Positions 8,948 to 18,029 of a stretch of DNA of 64,000 bases are shown here, one piece after another. The stretch covers positions 78,710-142,709 of the forward strand of contig JBQLZQ010000070.1 in the NCBI GenBank assembly GCA_052168355.1, given 5' to 3'. The stretch's first letter is position 1. Each line of letters opens with the position of its first letter. This DNA comes from JBQLZQ01 sp052168355. Its GTDB lineage: Bacteria > Pseudomonadota > Alphaproteobacteria > DSM-16000 > Inquilinaceae. The notes below the pieces were generated by a model. The model saw nothing but the letters and a program-made list of their open reading frames with translations, was not told where the DNA came from and did not search any database. The position numbers and the translations under genes were made by a program.

Positions 8948-10215
8948 TGGGTTTCACCGGCATCAAAAGACCCCGGTTCCGGGCACGCGGCGAGCTGATC
9001 GCCGTGCTGGACATCGGCACGACCAAGATCGTGTGCTTCATCGCCCGCATCGCCGAAGACGGCAGCCCGCGGATCGTCGGCATCGGCCATCAGATCAGCC
9101 GGGGCCTGCGCGCCGGTGCCATCATCGACATGGAGCAGGCGGAAACGGCCATTGCCCACGCCGTTCACGCCGCCGAACAGATGGCGGGCGAAACCATCCG
9201 CGAGGTGGTGGTCAACATCAGCGGCCGCAATGCGCTGTCGCGGACCATCGGTGTCGATGTCGCCATTGCCGGCCATCAGGTGACGGACATCGATCTGCGG
9301 CGGGCCCTGCGGTCGTACGGACCGGGTGACGTGCCGACGGACAGCGATGTCATCCACGCCATTCCCGTCACCTATGCCATCGACGGCAGCCGCGGCGTGC
9401 GCGACCCGCGCGGCCTGTTCGGCGACACCCTGTCGGTCGACCTTCACCTGGTCAGCGCCACGGCCAGCGCGGTGCGCAATCTGTCGACCTGCATCGGTCG
9501 CTGCCATCTGGATGTCGAAGCCCTGATGGTCTCGCCCTATGCCGCCGGGTTGTCCTGCCTGGTCGACGACGAGCGGGAGCTGGGCAGCACGGTGATCGAC
9601 ATGGGCGGCGGCACCACCGGCATCGCCGTCTTCGCCGACGGCGCCATGGTCTTCGCCGACACCGTGCCGGTGGGCGGCAACCACGTCACCCGCGACATCG
9701 CCGAGGGGCTGCTGACGCCCAAGCCCTATGCCGAGCGGATGAAGACACTGCATGGCAGCGCCATGTCCAACACCTCGGACGCCCACGACGTCATCGATGT
9801 TCCGCAGGTCGGCGAGGAAGAGCCCGCCGCCGCCAACCACGTGCCCAAGAGCCTGCTGACGGGAATCATCCAGCCGCGACTTGAAGAGATCTTCGAACTG
9901 GTCCGGGCCCGGCTGGAGGACAGCGGCTTTGCCCGCGTCGCCGGACGCCGCGTGGTGCTGACCGGCGGTGCCAGCCAGCTCCAGGGCGTGCGCGAACTGG
10001 CCCAGCTGGTGCTCGACAAGCAGGTCCGCATGGGTCGGCCGGGCGCCGTCGCCGGCCTGGCGGAATCGACCAGCGGGCCGGCCTTCGCGACGGCCATCGG
10101 ATTGCTCGGCTATGCCACCAGCCAGGCCGACCCGGCCCTGGTCAGCATGGGCAGCGACGAACCGTCGAACGGAATTTGGGGACGATTGGGAGTGTGGATC
10201 CGTGAGTACCTTTAG
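8947..10215 (+). CDS. ftsA: Cell division protein FtsA
   Basis: FtsA is the actin-like ATPase that tethers FtsZ to the membrane. The 422-residue product has the phosphate-1 loop VLDIGTTKIVCFIA near residue 19, the 1C subdomain with IREVVVNISGRN, the phosphate-2 block VIDMGGGTTGIAVFADG, the adenosine motif VLTGGASQLQGVRELA, and a C-terminal amphipathic tail ending GIWGRLGVWIREYL that probably serves as the membrane-targeting sequence. The frame is open far upstream, but the ATG at 8947 overlapping the ftsQ stop gives the normal FtsA length. Confidence 0.96.
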   Translation: MGFTGIKRPRFRARGELIAVLDIGTTKIVCFIARIAEDGSPRIVGIGHQISRGLRAGAIIDMEQAETAIAHAVHAAEQMAGETIREVVVNISGRNALSRTIGVDVAIAGHQVTDIDLRRALRSYGPGDVPTDSDVIHAIPVTYAIDGSRGVRDPRGLFGDTLSVDLHLVSATASAVRNLSTCIGRCHLDVEALMVSPYAAGLSCLVDDERELGSTVIDMGGGTTGIAVFADGAMVFADTVPVGGNHVTRDIAEGLLTPKPYAERMKTLHGSAMSNTSDAHDVIDVPQVGEEEPAAANHVPKSLLTGIIQPRLEEIFELVRARLEDSGFARVAGRRVVLTGGASQLQGVRELAQLVLDKQVRMGRPGAVAGLAESTSGPAFATAIGLLGYATSQADPALVSMGSDEPSNGIWGRLGVWIREYL

Positions 10216-10329
10216 CGCGAGGCCCAGACGAATGCGACCGGCCGGGTTGCCGGCCGCCACGATACCGGGGACGGATCGCCCGTTCCCCGCCGACCTGCCG
10301 ATAAACCTGAACCAGTGAGGACAGCGACC

Positions 10330-11976
10330 ATGATCAACCTGCAGAAGCCCGACGACTACACGAAAATGCAGCCCCGCATCACGGTGGTCGGTGTCGGCGG
10401 CGCCGGCGGCAACGCCGTCAACAACATGATCAACTCCAACCTCGAAGGAGCCGAGTTCCTGGTCTGCAACACCGATGCCCAGGCCCTGAACAACAGCATC
10501 GCCTCGAAGAAGCTGCAGATCGGCATCGGCATTACCCAGGGCCTGGGCGCGGGCGCCCGGCCCGATGTCGGCCAGGCCGCCGCCGAGGAGGCGCTGGAAG
10601 ACATCATGAGCTATCTGGAAGGCAGCCACATGGCCTTCATCACCGCCGGCATGGGCGGCGGCACGGGCACGGGGGCGGCCCCGGTGATTGCCCGGGCGGC
10701 CCGCGAACAGGGCATCCTGACCGTCGGCGTGGTGACCAAGCCGTTCCATTTCGAGGGCATGAACCGCATGCGCCTGGCCGAGGCCGGCATCCAGGAGCTG
10801 CAGCAATATGTCGACACCCTGATCGTCATCCCGAACCAGAACCTGTTCCGGGTGGCCAACGAGAAGACCTCGTTCGCCGACGCGTTCGCGATGGCCGACG
10901 AGGTCCTCAACCGCGGTGTGCGCGGCGTCACCGACCTGATGATCATGCCGGGTCTGATCAACCTGGACTTCAATGACATCCGCACCGTGATGAGCGAGAT
11001 GGGCAAGGCGATGATGGGCACCGGCGAGGCGGCCGGTGAACGGCGGGCGGTCGACGCGGCCGAGGCGGCCATCGCCAACCCGCTGCTGGACGACGTTTCC
11101 ATGAAGGGCGCGCGCGCCGTTCTGATCAACGTCGCCTCCAGCCGCGACGTCGGCCTTTACGAGATCGACGAGGCCTGCAACCGCATCCGCGAGGAAGTGG
11201 ACGAGCAGGCCAACATCATCTTCGGTGCCATCTTCGACGACTCGCTGGAGGACAAGATCCGCGTCTCCGTGGTTGCCACCGGCATCGATGCGGCGGCGAG
11301 CGAAGCCAAGCGGCCGACCCAGGTTCCGGCCGGATTGCACGGCAGTCGCCCGACACCGGTTGCCGTGCCCGCGCCCGAACCCGTCGCCGCCGCCCAGCCG
11401 CCGGCCGAGGTGCCGGAGCCGCGCGTCGCCGAACAGGTGACGCGTGAGCCGATCCAGGAGCGTCCGCGGCCGGCCGCCGCCGAGCGCGAGGTTGCGGCCT
11501 CCGCCGTGGCCCGCGGCGACCGTCAGGGCGGGGCCTTCATTGCCCCCCGTCCCGTTGCCGTCCCGTCCCGCGCCGCCCCGGCGGCACCCTACCAGCCGGC
11601 TGCGGGGCGCGGTGAGGAGGAACCGGGTCAGGCCGGGCCCGACGCGCGGCGCCGGGGCGGCAATCTGTTCCGTCGGGTCACCGGCCTGCTGCGGGAGGAC
11701 GAGGAGTACGGCCAGATGGAGCCGGCGCCCCAGCCGGCCGCGTCCTACGCCCCGCCGCGTCCCCAGCCGCAGCGGATCGACCCCCGGATGAACCGTCCCG
11801 AACCGGTCCGCCCGGCCATGGAGGCCCGGCCCGATTCGCGGCCGGCACCGGTCCAACCGGCCCCGGCGGCGCAGCCGCGCCTGTCCGGGTTCGAGATGCC
11901 GGCCCGCGAAACGCGGCCCTCCAGCGACGACGACCTGCTGGAAATCCCAGCTTTTCTGCGCCGCCAGGCCAATTGA
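10330..11976 (+). CDS. ftsZ: Cell division protein FtsZ
   Basis: FtsZ is the tubulin-like GTPase that forms the Z-ring. The 548-residue protein has the GTPase core at about residues 17-325, with VGVGGAGGNAVNNMI and the tubulin signature GGGTGTGAAP at about 109-118. An exceptionally Pro/Ala/Arg-rich disordered linker covers about 335-530. The conserved C-terminal peptide DDLLEIPAFLRRQ binds FtsA and other partners. The long linker is a known alphaproteobacterial trait. The ATG at 10330 was chosen because GAGGA lies about nine bases upstream; the in-frame GTG at 10315 overlaps that ribosome site. A strong terminator follows. Confidence 0.97.
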   Translation: MINLQKPDDYTKMQPRITVVGVGGAGGNAVNNMINSNLEGAEFLVCNTDAQALNNSIASKKLQIGIGITQGLGAGARPDVGQAAAEEALEDIMSYLEGSHMAFITAGMGGGTGTGAAPVIARAAREQGILTVGVVTKPFHFEGMNRMRLAEAGIQELQQYVDTLIVIPNQNLFRVANEKTSFADAFAMADEVLNRGVRGVTDLMIMPGLINLDFNDIRTVMSEMGKAMMGTGEAAGERRAVDAAEAAIANPLLDDVSMKGARAVLINVASSRDVGLYEIDEACNRIREEVDEQANIIFGAIFDDSLEDKIRVSVVATGIDAAASEAKRPTQVPAGLHGSRPTPVAVPAPEPVAAAQPPAEVPEPRVAEQVTREPIQERPRPAAAEREVAASAVARGDRQGGAFIAPRPVAVPSRAAPAAPYQPAAGRGEEEPGQAGPDARRRGGNLFRRVTGLLREDEEYGQMEPAPQPAASYAPPRPQPQRIDPRMNRPEPVRPAMEARPDSRPAPVQPAPAAQPRLSGFEMPARETRPSSDDDLLEIPAFLRRQAN

Positions 11977-12023
11977 TGGGGGTTTCGAAAGTCGGTAACA
12001 AACCGTAACAAACTGTGATTTGT

Positions 12024-12071
12024 GCGCTGCGGGGTGCGTTGTTAACTAACACCCTGCAGCGCTTTCTTTTT
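12024..12071 (+). terminator. Intrinsic terminator of the division and cell wall cluster
   Basis: A 13-base-pair stem (left arm GCGCTGCGGGGTG, right arm CACCCTGCAGCGC, one G-U pair) with a 13-base loop is followed directly by TTTCTTTTT. It lies 48 bases after the ftsZ stop and before lpxC, so lpxC should have its own promoter between here and its start. Confidence 0.88.
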
Positions 12072-12145
12072 GGGTCTCGTTATTTATCAAGAAAACTCCG
12101 TGCCGAGCCGGCGCAGGTGGGCCGATCGGAAAAGCATTGGTGGTC

Positions 12146-13081
12146 ATGAATATGGACGCTCAGCATTCGAGCCAGACAACCCTGAAGTCGGACATCCGCT
12201 GCACGGGCGTCGGCCTTCACTCCGGAAACAAGATCCGCATGCGGTTGCGCCCGGGGGAGATCAATTCCGGCATCTCCTTCGTCCGCACTGACCAGCCCGA
12301 CGCCATCAACGTCGTCCCGGCGCAGTGGGACAGGGTTTCGGACACCACCCTGTGCACCGTCATCACCAACGAGCACGGTGTCAGCGTCAGCACGGTGGAA
12401 CATCTGATGGCGGCCCTGCGGGGCTGCGGTATCGACAACGCGGTGATCGAGTTGGACGGCGCGGAAGTGCCGATCATGGACGGCAGCTCCGCCCCCTTCG
12501 TGTTCCTGATCGAATGCGCCGGCACGGTACGCCAGGCGGCGGAACGCCGGGCCATCCGCGTCCTCAAGCCGGTGTCCGTCGGCGACGGTGAACGCGAGGC
12601 GCGCCTGACGCCCGGATCGTCCTTTGCCTTCAGCTTCGAGATCGACTTCACCAGCCACGCGGTATCGCGGCAGAAGGGGTCGATCCGGCTGGCCAACGGC
12701 GCGTTCAAGAGCGACCTTGCGCGGGCCCGCACCTTCGGCTTCCTGGAAGATCTGGAAGTGTTACGCGCGCGTGGCCTGGCCCTGGGCGGATCGCTGGACA
12801 ACGCCATCGTCATCGACGGCGACAGGGTGCTCAACGACGAGGGCTTGCGCTACAAGGATGAATTCGTGCGCCACAAGATCCTCGATTCCGTCGGCGACCT
12901 GTATCTGGCCGGCGCGCCGATCCTGGGGCATTTCCATGGCCGCAGGTCGGGTCATGCGCTGAACAACGAACTGCTGCGCAAGCTGTTCGCCGATGAGACC
13001 GCCTGGTGCTACGACACCATGGACGGCGCCGATCAGTCGCACGGTTCCTGGTCCACCGAGGGGCTGGCCCGCACCGCCTGA
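12146..13081 (+). CDS. lpxC: UDP-3-O-acyl-N-acetylglucosamine deacetylase LpxC
   Basis: LpxC is the zinc deacetylase that commits UDP-3-O-acyl-GlcNAc to lipid A synthesis. The roughly 311-residue product contains CTGVGLHSGNKI, the first zinc histidine in STVEHLMAALRGCGIDN, ELDGAEVPIMDGSSAPFVF, and the second metal and catalytic cluster HKILDSVGDLYLAG followed by GRRSGHALNN. The start is uncertain: ATGs at 12146 and 12152 and a TTG at 12137 are all in frame, and no clear ribosome site separates them. Lipid A synthesis shows the cell is diderm with LPS. Confidence 0.95.
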   Translation: MNMDAQHSSQTTLKSDIRCTGVGLHSGNKIRMRLRPGEINSGISFVRTDQPDAINVVPAQWDRVSDTTLCTVITNEHGVSVSTVEHLMAALRGCGIDNAVIELDGAEVPIMDGSSAPFVFLIECAGTVRQAAERRAIRVLKPVSVGDGEREARLTPGSSFAFSFEIDFTSHAVSRQKGSIRLANGAFKSDLARARTFGFLEDLEVLRARGLALGGSLDNAIVIDGDRVLNDEGLRYKDEFVRHKILDSVGDLYLAGAPILGHFHGRRSGHALNNELLRKLFADETAWCYDTMDGADQSHGSWSTEGLARTA

Positions 13082-13325
13082 CCGGGCGGCCGGTCCGGCC
13101 GACCACCCCTCCCCATCGACATCGGGCGCTCAGAGACCGTCTGAGCCCCTTCGGCTTCATTTCGCCCATGTGGCAATGGACGGCGAACGTGGTATAGAAG
13201 GCTGGCGCGGGGGCAGGTGCCGTCCCCTCGCGCAGCCAACGGATGCTCTTTCGTGTCGGTCGGGACGCCCCCGATCCTCGAAATCTCCGTCCGTCGTCGT
13301 TCAAACCACCGTGGGTCGTCCGACC

Positions 13326-14195
13326 ATGGATCACTTGCAGTCCGTTCGCCCTTGTCCAGGCCCGCGCCCGTCGCGCGGCCGGAACCGGCCCTCCGCCCTT
13401 GGCCGGATGCTGATCGCGCCGGCGCTGATCGCGGGCTTGGCCGCCTGCTCGTCCGATGACGAACTGCCCTATGTCGAACGTCCGCCGGAGAACATCTACA
13501 ACGAAGCCCTGTTCGAACTGGACCAGGATTCCTACACCCAGGCGGCGCGGCTGTTCGACGAGGTCGAGCGTCAGCACCCCTATTCCCAATGGGCGACGCG
13601 GGCCCAGCTGATGGCCGCATATTCGCAGTATCAGGCGCAGAATTACGACGACGCCGTCATCGCCCTGGACCGGTTCATCCAACTCCATCCCGGCAACGAA
13701 AGCATCGGCTACGCCTATTATCTGCGCGCCATTTCCTATTACGAGCGCATCTCGGATGTCGAGCGCGACCAGGGCATGACCATCCTGTCCATGGACGCCC
13801 TGCGCGAGGTGGTGCAGCGGTTTCCGGGCACCGATTACGCCCGCGACGCCGCGCTGAAGCTGGACCTGACCCGCGACCAGCTGGCCGGCAAGGAGATGGA
13901 GATAGGGCGCTGGTACCTGCGCCAGGAACACTACAATGCCGCCATCAACCGCTTTCGGTCGGTGATCACCAACTACCAGACCACCACCCACGTGCCCGAG
14001 GCGCTGCACCGGCTGGTCGAGGCCTATCTGACCCTGGGCCTGGTCGAGGAGGCGCGGCAGACAGCCGCGGTGCTGGGCCACAATTATCCGGGCAGCGAAT
14101 GGTATCTGGACAGCTATGCCGTCCTTGTCGATGAAAGCGTCCGCCCGCCCGAGGAGCGCGGCTTCTTCGACCGCACCCTCGGCGCCTTGTTCTAG
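13326..14195 (+). CDS. bamD: Outer membrane assembly lipoprotein BamD
   Basis: BamD is the essential lipoprotein partner of BamA in outer-membrane beta-barrel insertion. The 289-residue precursor has a basic N-terminus, a hydrophobic stretch and the lipobox LIAGLAAC, so the mature protein starts at the cysteine followed by SSDDE. Tetratricopeptide-like repeats follow: ENIYNEALFELDQDSYTQAA, YSQWATRAQLMAAYSQY, SIGYAYYLRAISYYERI and RFPGTDYARDA. The start at 13326 gives a full signal peptide. The in-frame ATG at 13407 would leave only 13 residues before the cysteine, which is short. The frame is open further upstream without coding character. Confidence 0.93.
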   Translation: MDHLQSVRPCPGPRPSRGRNRPSALGRMLIAPALIAGLAACSSDDELPYVERPPENIYNEALFELDQDSYTQAARLFDEVERQHPYSQWATRAQLMAAYSQYQAQNYDDAVIALDRFIQLHPGNESIGYAYYLRAISYYERISDVERDQGMTILSMDALREVVQRFPGTDYARDAALKLDLTRDQLAGKEMEIGRWYLRQEHYNAAINRFRSVITNYQTTTHVPEALHRLVEAYLTLGLVEEARQTAAVLGHNYPGSEWYLDSYAVLVDESVRPPEERGFFDRTLGALF

Positions 14196-14227
14196 ACCCA
14201 GATGAGATACGGCGGGATCCGTCCCAC

Positions 14228-15907
14228 ATGCTGGTCGGTCTAACGATCCGCGATGTCGTCCTGATCGACCGCTTGACCGTGACCTTCGACGATGGGCTGG
14301 CGGCCCTGACCGGCGAAACGGGCGCCGGCAAATCGATCCTGCTGGACGCCCTGGGGCTGGCCCTGGGCCGACGCGGCGATGCCGGACTGGTCCGGCGCGA
14401 CGCGACCGCCGCCACCGTCACCGCCGCCTTCGCGCCGCCGCCCGATCACCCGGCCCTCGGCCTGCTGGCCGACCAGGATATCGCTGTCGACGTCCACGCG
14501 GACGACGGCCTCCTTCTGCGCCGCACCGTCAACGCCGACGGCCGCAGCCGCGCCTTTGTCAACGATCAGCCGGTCAGCATCGGCCTGCTGCGCCAGATCG
14601 GCGATGCGCTGGTGGAAATTCACGGCCAGTTCGATACGCAAGGCCTGCTCAACCCCCAGACCCACCGCGACCTGCTGGACGCCTTCGGCGGCCTGGACGA
14701 TCGGACGGCAGCGGTCGCCACCCTTTGGCGGGCCTGGCGCGAGGCCGAGCAGCGGCGCGACGAGGCCGCCCGATCCATCGACCAGGCGCGGGCCGAGGAA
14801 GACTTTCTGCGCCACGCCGTGGCCGAGCTCGACAGCCTGGAGCCCGTTCCGGGCGAAGCCGCGGCGACGGCCGACCGCCGGGCCATGCTGATGCACCGGG
14901 AAAAGCTGATGGAGGCCATTTCCGCCGCCCTGGAGTCGATCACCGGCGAACGCGGCGGCGACCGGGCCCTGGGCCGCGCGATGCGCGACCTGCAGCGGAT
15001 CGCCGACAAGGCCGCCGGCCGGCTGGACGTCGTGCTCGACACCCTGGACCGGGCGCTGGCCGAAACGGCGGAGGCCGCCGCCGCCCTGCACAGCCTGATC
15101 GGCGACATGGACGTCAACCCGCGCGAACTGGAAGCCCTCGACGAACGCCTGTTCGCGCTGCGCACCGTCGCCCGCAAGCACGATGTGGAAGTCGATGCGC
15201 TGGCCGATCTGCGCACCGCCCTGGCCGATCGCCTGACCTTGATCGAGGACCAGGGCGATCTGCTGACCCGTCTGACGCGCGAAGCCACGGCGGCGCGGAC
15301 CGCCTATGTCGAGGCAGGGGAGGCTCTGGGCGCCGCCCGGCGCGAGGCCGCGGCACGCCTGGACCCGGCCGTGGCGGCTGAACTGCCGCCGTTGAAGCTG
15401 GACAAGGCCCGGTTCGTCACCCGGGTCGAACCCCTGGCGGAGGCGGACTGGGGACCGGCCGGACAGGATCGGGTAGCCTTTCTTGTCGCCACGAATCCCG
15501 GCGCCGCCCCCGGACCGCTGAACAAGATCGCCTCGGGCGGCGAGCTGGCGCGGTTCACGCTGGCCCTGAAGGTCGTCCTGTCGTCCACCGCGCCGGTGCC
15601 GACCCTGGTCTTCGACGAAGTCGATTCCGGCATCAGCGGGGCCGTCGCCGATGCCGTGGGCGAGCGGCTGGCGCGCCTGGGACGCCGTCTGCAGGTTCTG
15701 GTCGTCACCCACAGTCCTCAGGTCGCCGCCCGCGCCGCCAGCCACTGGCGTGTGGAGAAGGTCGAGACCGCCGGGAGCGCGACGACCCGCGTGGTCCGGC
15801 TGGAGGCCGCCGAGCGGCGGGAGGAGATCGCACGCATGCTGTCGGGCGCCCGTATCACCGACCAGGCCCGTGCCGCCGCCGACAGCCTGATGGCGGCCCA
15901 ACCGTGA
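14228..15907 (+). CDS. recN: DNA repair protein RecN
   Basis: RecN is an SMC-like ATPase in recombinational repair of double-strand breaks. The 559-residue product has the N-terminal ATPase half with GLTIRDVVLIDRL and Walker A GETGAGKS at about 31-38, an Ala/Arg/Glu-rich coiled-coil middle at about 150-360, and the C-terminal half with the ABC signature region IASGGELARFTLALK, Walker B TLVFDEVDSGISG and VVTHSPQVAARA. It is typical in length. It follows bamD by 32 bases, and its stop overlaps the GTG start of ligA, an arrangement common in alphaproteobacteria. Confidence 0.96.
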   Translation: MLVGLTIRDVVLIDRLTVTFDDGLAALTGETGAGKSILLDALGLALGRRGDAGLVRRDATAATVTAAFAPPPDHPALGLLADQDIAVDVHADDGLLLRRTVNADGRSRAFVNDQPVSIGLLRQIGDALVEIHGQFDTQGLLNPQTHRDLLDAFGGLDDRTAAVATLWRAWREAEQRRDEAARSIDQARAEEDFLRHAVAELDSLEPVPGEAAATADRRAMLMHREKLMEAISAALESITGERGGDRALGRAMRDLQRIADKAAGRLDVVLDTLDRALAETAEAAAALHSLIGDMDVNPRELEALDERLFALRTVARKHDVEVDALADLRTALADRLTLIEDQGDLLTRLTREATAARTAYVEAGEALGAARREAAARLDPAVAAELPPLKLDKARFVTRVEPLAEADWGPAGQDRVAFLVATNPGAAPGPLNKIASGGELARFTLALKVVLSSTAPVPTLVFDEVDSGISGAVADAVGERLARLGRRLQVLVVTHSPQVAARAASHWRVEKVETAGSATTRVVRLEAAERREEIARMLSGARITDQARAAADSLMAAQP

Positions 15908-18024
15908 GCGCCCCGAAGGCCGGAGAGGCGGTCGAAAACGGCGACGACGCGCTTCGCGCCATTCCCGTGGAGACGTTGACGGCCGACCAGGCGGCCATGG
16001 AGCTTCAAGCGCTGGCCGCATCGATCCACCGCCACGACGAGGCTTACCATCAGGCCGACGCACCGCTGATCCCGGATGCCGATTACGACGCGCTGCGCCG
16101 GCGCAACGAGGCGATCGAGGCCCGCTTTCCCGACCTGATCCGCGACGACAGCCCGTCCAGGCGGGTCGGCGCCCCCGCCGCCGCCGGCTTCGCCAAGGTC
16201 CGCCACCGGGTGCCCATGCTGTCCCTGGCCAACGCCTTCGACGACGCGGAGGTGACGGAGTTCACGGCGCGCCTGCGCCGCTTTCTCAATCTCGGCGAGG
16301 ACGACGAGCTGGCGATCCTGGCCGAGGTCAAGATCGACGGTCTTTCCGCCAGCCTGCGTTACGAGGACCGGCGTCTGGTGCTGGCCGGGACCCGCGGCGA
16401 CGGCCAGGAAGGCGAGGACGTGACGGCCAATGTGCGGACCATCGCGTCGGTGCCGCGGACCCTGCCCGCCGACGCGCCGCCGGTGGTCGAGGTGCGCGGC
16501 GAGATCTACATGAACCGGGACGATTTTCTGACCCTCAACGCCGGCCGGGCGGAACGGGGCGAGCCCGTGTTCGCCAACCCGCGCAATTCCGCTGCCGGAT
16601 CGCTGCGCCAGCTCGACCCCGCGGTCACCGCCGCGCGGCCGCTGCGCTTTTTCGGCTATTCCTGGGGCGAGGTGTCGGCGCCGATGGGCGCGACCATGAT
16701 CGAGGCCCGCGACCGCCTGGCCGGCTGGGGCTTCACGCTCAACGAACCGGCGACGCTGTGCCGGTCGCCGGACGAGATGCTGGCGGCCTATCGCAAGATC
16801 ATGGCGGCGCGCCCCGACCTGCCCTTCGACATCGACGGCGTGGTCTACAAGGTCGACCGGCTGGACTGGCAGGAACGGCTGGGGTTCGTCAGCCGCGCCC
16901 CGCGCTGGGCCCTGGCCCACAAGTTCCCGGCCGAGCGGGCCCAGACAAGGCTCAACGCCATCGGCATCCAGGTCGGACGCACCGGGGCGCTGACCCCCGT
17001 CGCCTTCCTTGAGCCGATCACGGTCGGCGGCGTGGTCGTCGGCCGCGCCACCCTGCACAACGAGGACGAGATAGCGCGCAAGGATGTGCGCGTCGGCGAT
17101 ACCGTGATCGTGCAGCGGGCCGGCGACGTCATTCCGCAGGTGGTCGCGGTGGTTCCCGAGCTCCGCCCGGACGGGACCGATCCGTTCCGCTTTCCCGATA
17201 CCTGCCCCGAATGCGGCAGCGCGGCCATCCGCGAGACCGGCGAGGTGGTGCGCCGCTGCACCGGCGGCCTGATCTGCCCGGCCCAGGCGGTGGAGAGGCT
17301 GCGCCACTTCGTCAGCCGCGACGCCTTCGACGTCGAGGGCCTGGGCGACAAACACATCCGTGCCTTCTGGCACGATGGGCTGATCCGCGGGCCCGCCGAT
17401 ATCTTCCGGCTGGGCAATAAGGCGGCGGACCTGGCGACGCGGGAGGGCTGGGGCCGGCGCTCCGCAGACAAGCTGATCGCTGCCATCGAGGACCGGCGGA
17501 CGGTGCCGCTCGACCGCTTTATCTACGCCCTGGGCATCCGCCAGATCGGGCAATCGACCGCCAAGCTTCTGGCCCGCCACTATGGATCGCTGCCGGTCTG
17601 GCGGGCGGCCATGGCGGACGCCGCCGACCGGGACGGGCCGGCCTACGCCGACCTCATCGCCATCGACCAGATCGGATCCTCGGTGGCCGACGATCTGATC
17701 GGCTTTTTCGCCGAACCGCACAATCTGACGGTGCTGGACGCCCTTTTGGCCGAGGTGGAGGTGGAGGACGTGGCCGCCCCCGCCGCCGGCGACAGTCCGC
17801 TGGCCGGCAAGACCGTGGTCTTTACCGGCACCCTGGAAACCATGAGCCGGGCCGAGGCCAAGGCCAAGGCCGAAAGCCTGGGCGCCAAGGTGGCGGGATC
17901 GGTGTCGGCCCGCACCGACTTCGTCGTCGTCGGCGCCGACGCCGGCTCCAAGGCCAAGAAGGCCGCCGACCTTGGCGTGACCACGCTGACCGAGCAGGAA
18001 TGGCGGGCGATGAGCGGGGGGTAA
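15904..18024 (+). CDS. ligA: NAD-dependent DNA ligase LigA
   Basis: LigA seals DNA nicks with NAD. The 706-residue protein shows all domains in order: the Ia NAD-binding region near residues 40-75 (DADYDALRRR), the adenylation domain with the adenylated lysine K143 in VKIDG, the OB fold with GRTGALTPVA, the four-cysteine zinc site (CPEC at about 434-437, later cysteines in RRCTGGLICPAQ), helix-hairpin-helix repeats, and a C-terminal BRCT domain (GKTVVFTGTLE onward). The start is the GTG at 15904, overlapping the recN stop as GTGA. The stop is immediately followed by the tandem hairpin array. Confidence 0.97.
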   Translation: MSAPKAGEAVENGDDALRAIPVETLTADQAAMELQALAASIHRHDEAYHQADAPLIPDADYDALRRRNEAIEARFPDLIRDDSPSRRVGAPAAAGFAKVRHRVPMLSLANAFDDAEVTEFTARLRRFLNLGEDDELAILAEVKIDGLSASLRYEDRRLVLAGTRGDGQEGEDVTANVRTIASVPRTLPADAPPVVEVRGEIYMNRDDFLTLNAGRAERGEPVFANPRNSAAGSLRQLDPAVTAARPLRFFGYSWGEVSAPMGATMIEARDRLAGWGFTLNEPATLCRSPDEMLAAYRKIMAARPDLPFDIDGVVYKVDRLDWQERLGFVSRAPRWALAHKFPAERAQTRLNAIGIQVGRTGALTPVAFLEPITVGGVVVGRATLHNEDEIARKDVRVGDTVIVQRAGDVIPQVVAVVPELRPDGTDPFRFPDTCPECGSAAIRETGEVVRRCTGGLICPAQAVERLRHFVSRDAFDVEGLGDKHIRAFWHDGLIRGPADIFRLGNKAADLATREGWGRRSADKLIAAIEDRRTVPLDRFIYALGIRQIGQSTAKLLARHYGSLPVWRAAMADAADRDGPAYADLIAIDQIGSSVADDLIGFFAEPHNLTVLDALLAEVEVEDVAAPAAGDSPLAGKTVVFTGTLETMSRAEAKAKAESLGAKVAGSVSARTDFVVVGADAGSKAKKAADLGVTTLTEQEWRAMSGG

Positions 18025-18029
18025 GCGGG

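Noticed and set aside
8509..11856. A 1115-codon minus-strand frame opposite ftsQ, ftsA and ftsZ
   Set aside because: It is the shadow of high-GC coding sequence. The plus-strand genes are unmistakable, and the reverse translation is a Gly/His/Arg-rich string with no domain.
12070..12291. Small frame of 73 codons before and into lpxC
   Set aside because: It overlaps the terminator tail and lpxC in another phase, and shows no ribosome site or conserved sequence.
13082..13140. GGCCGG/CCGGCC hairpin after lpxC as a terminator
   Set aside because: The stem is short, and no T-run follows on the plus strand.
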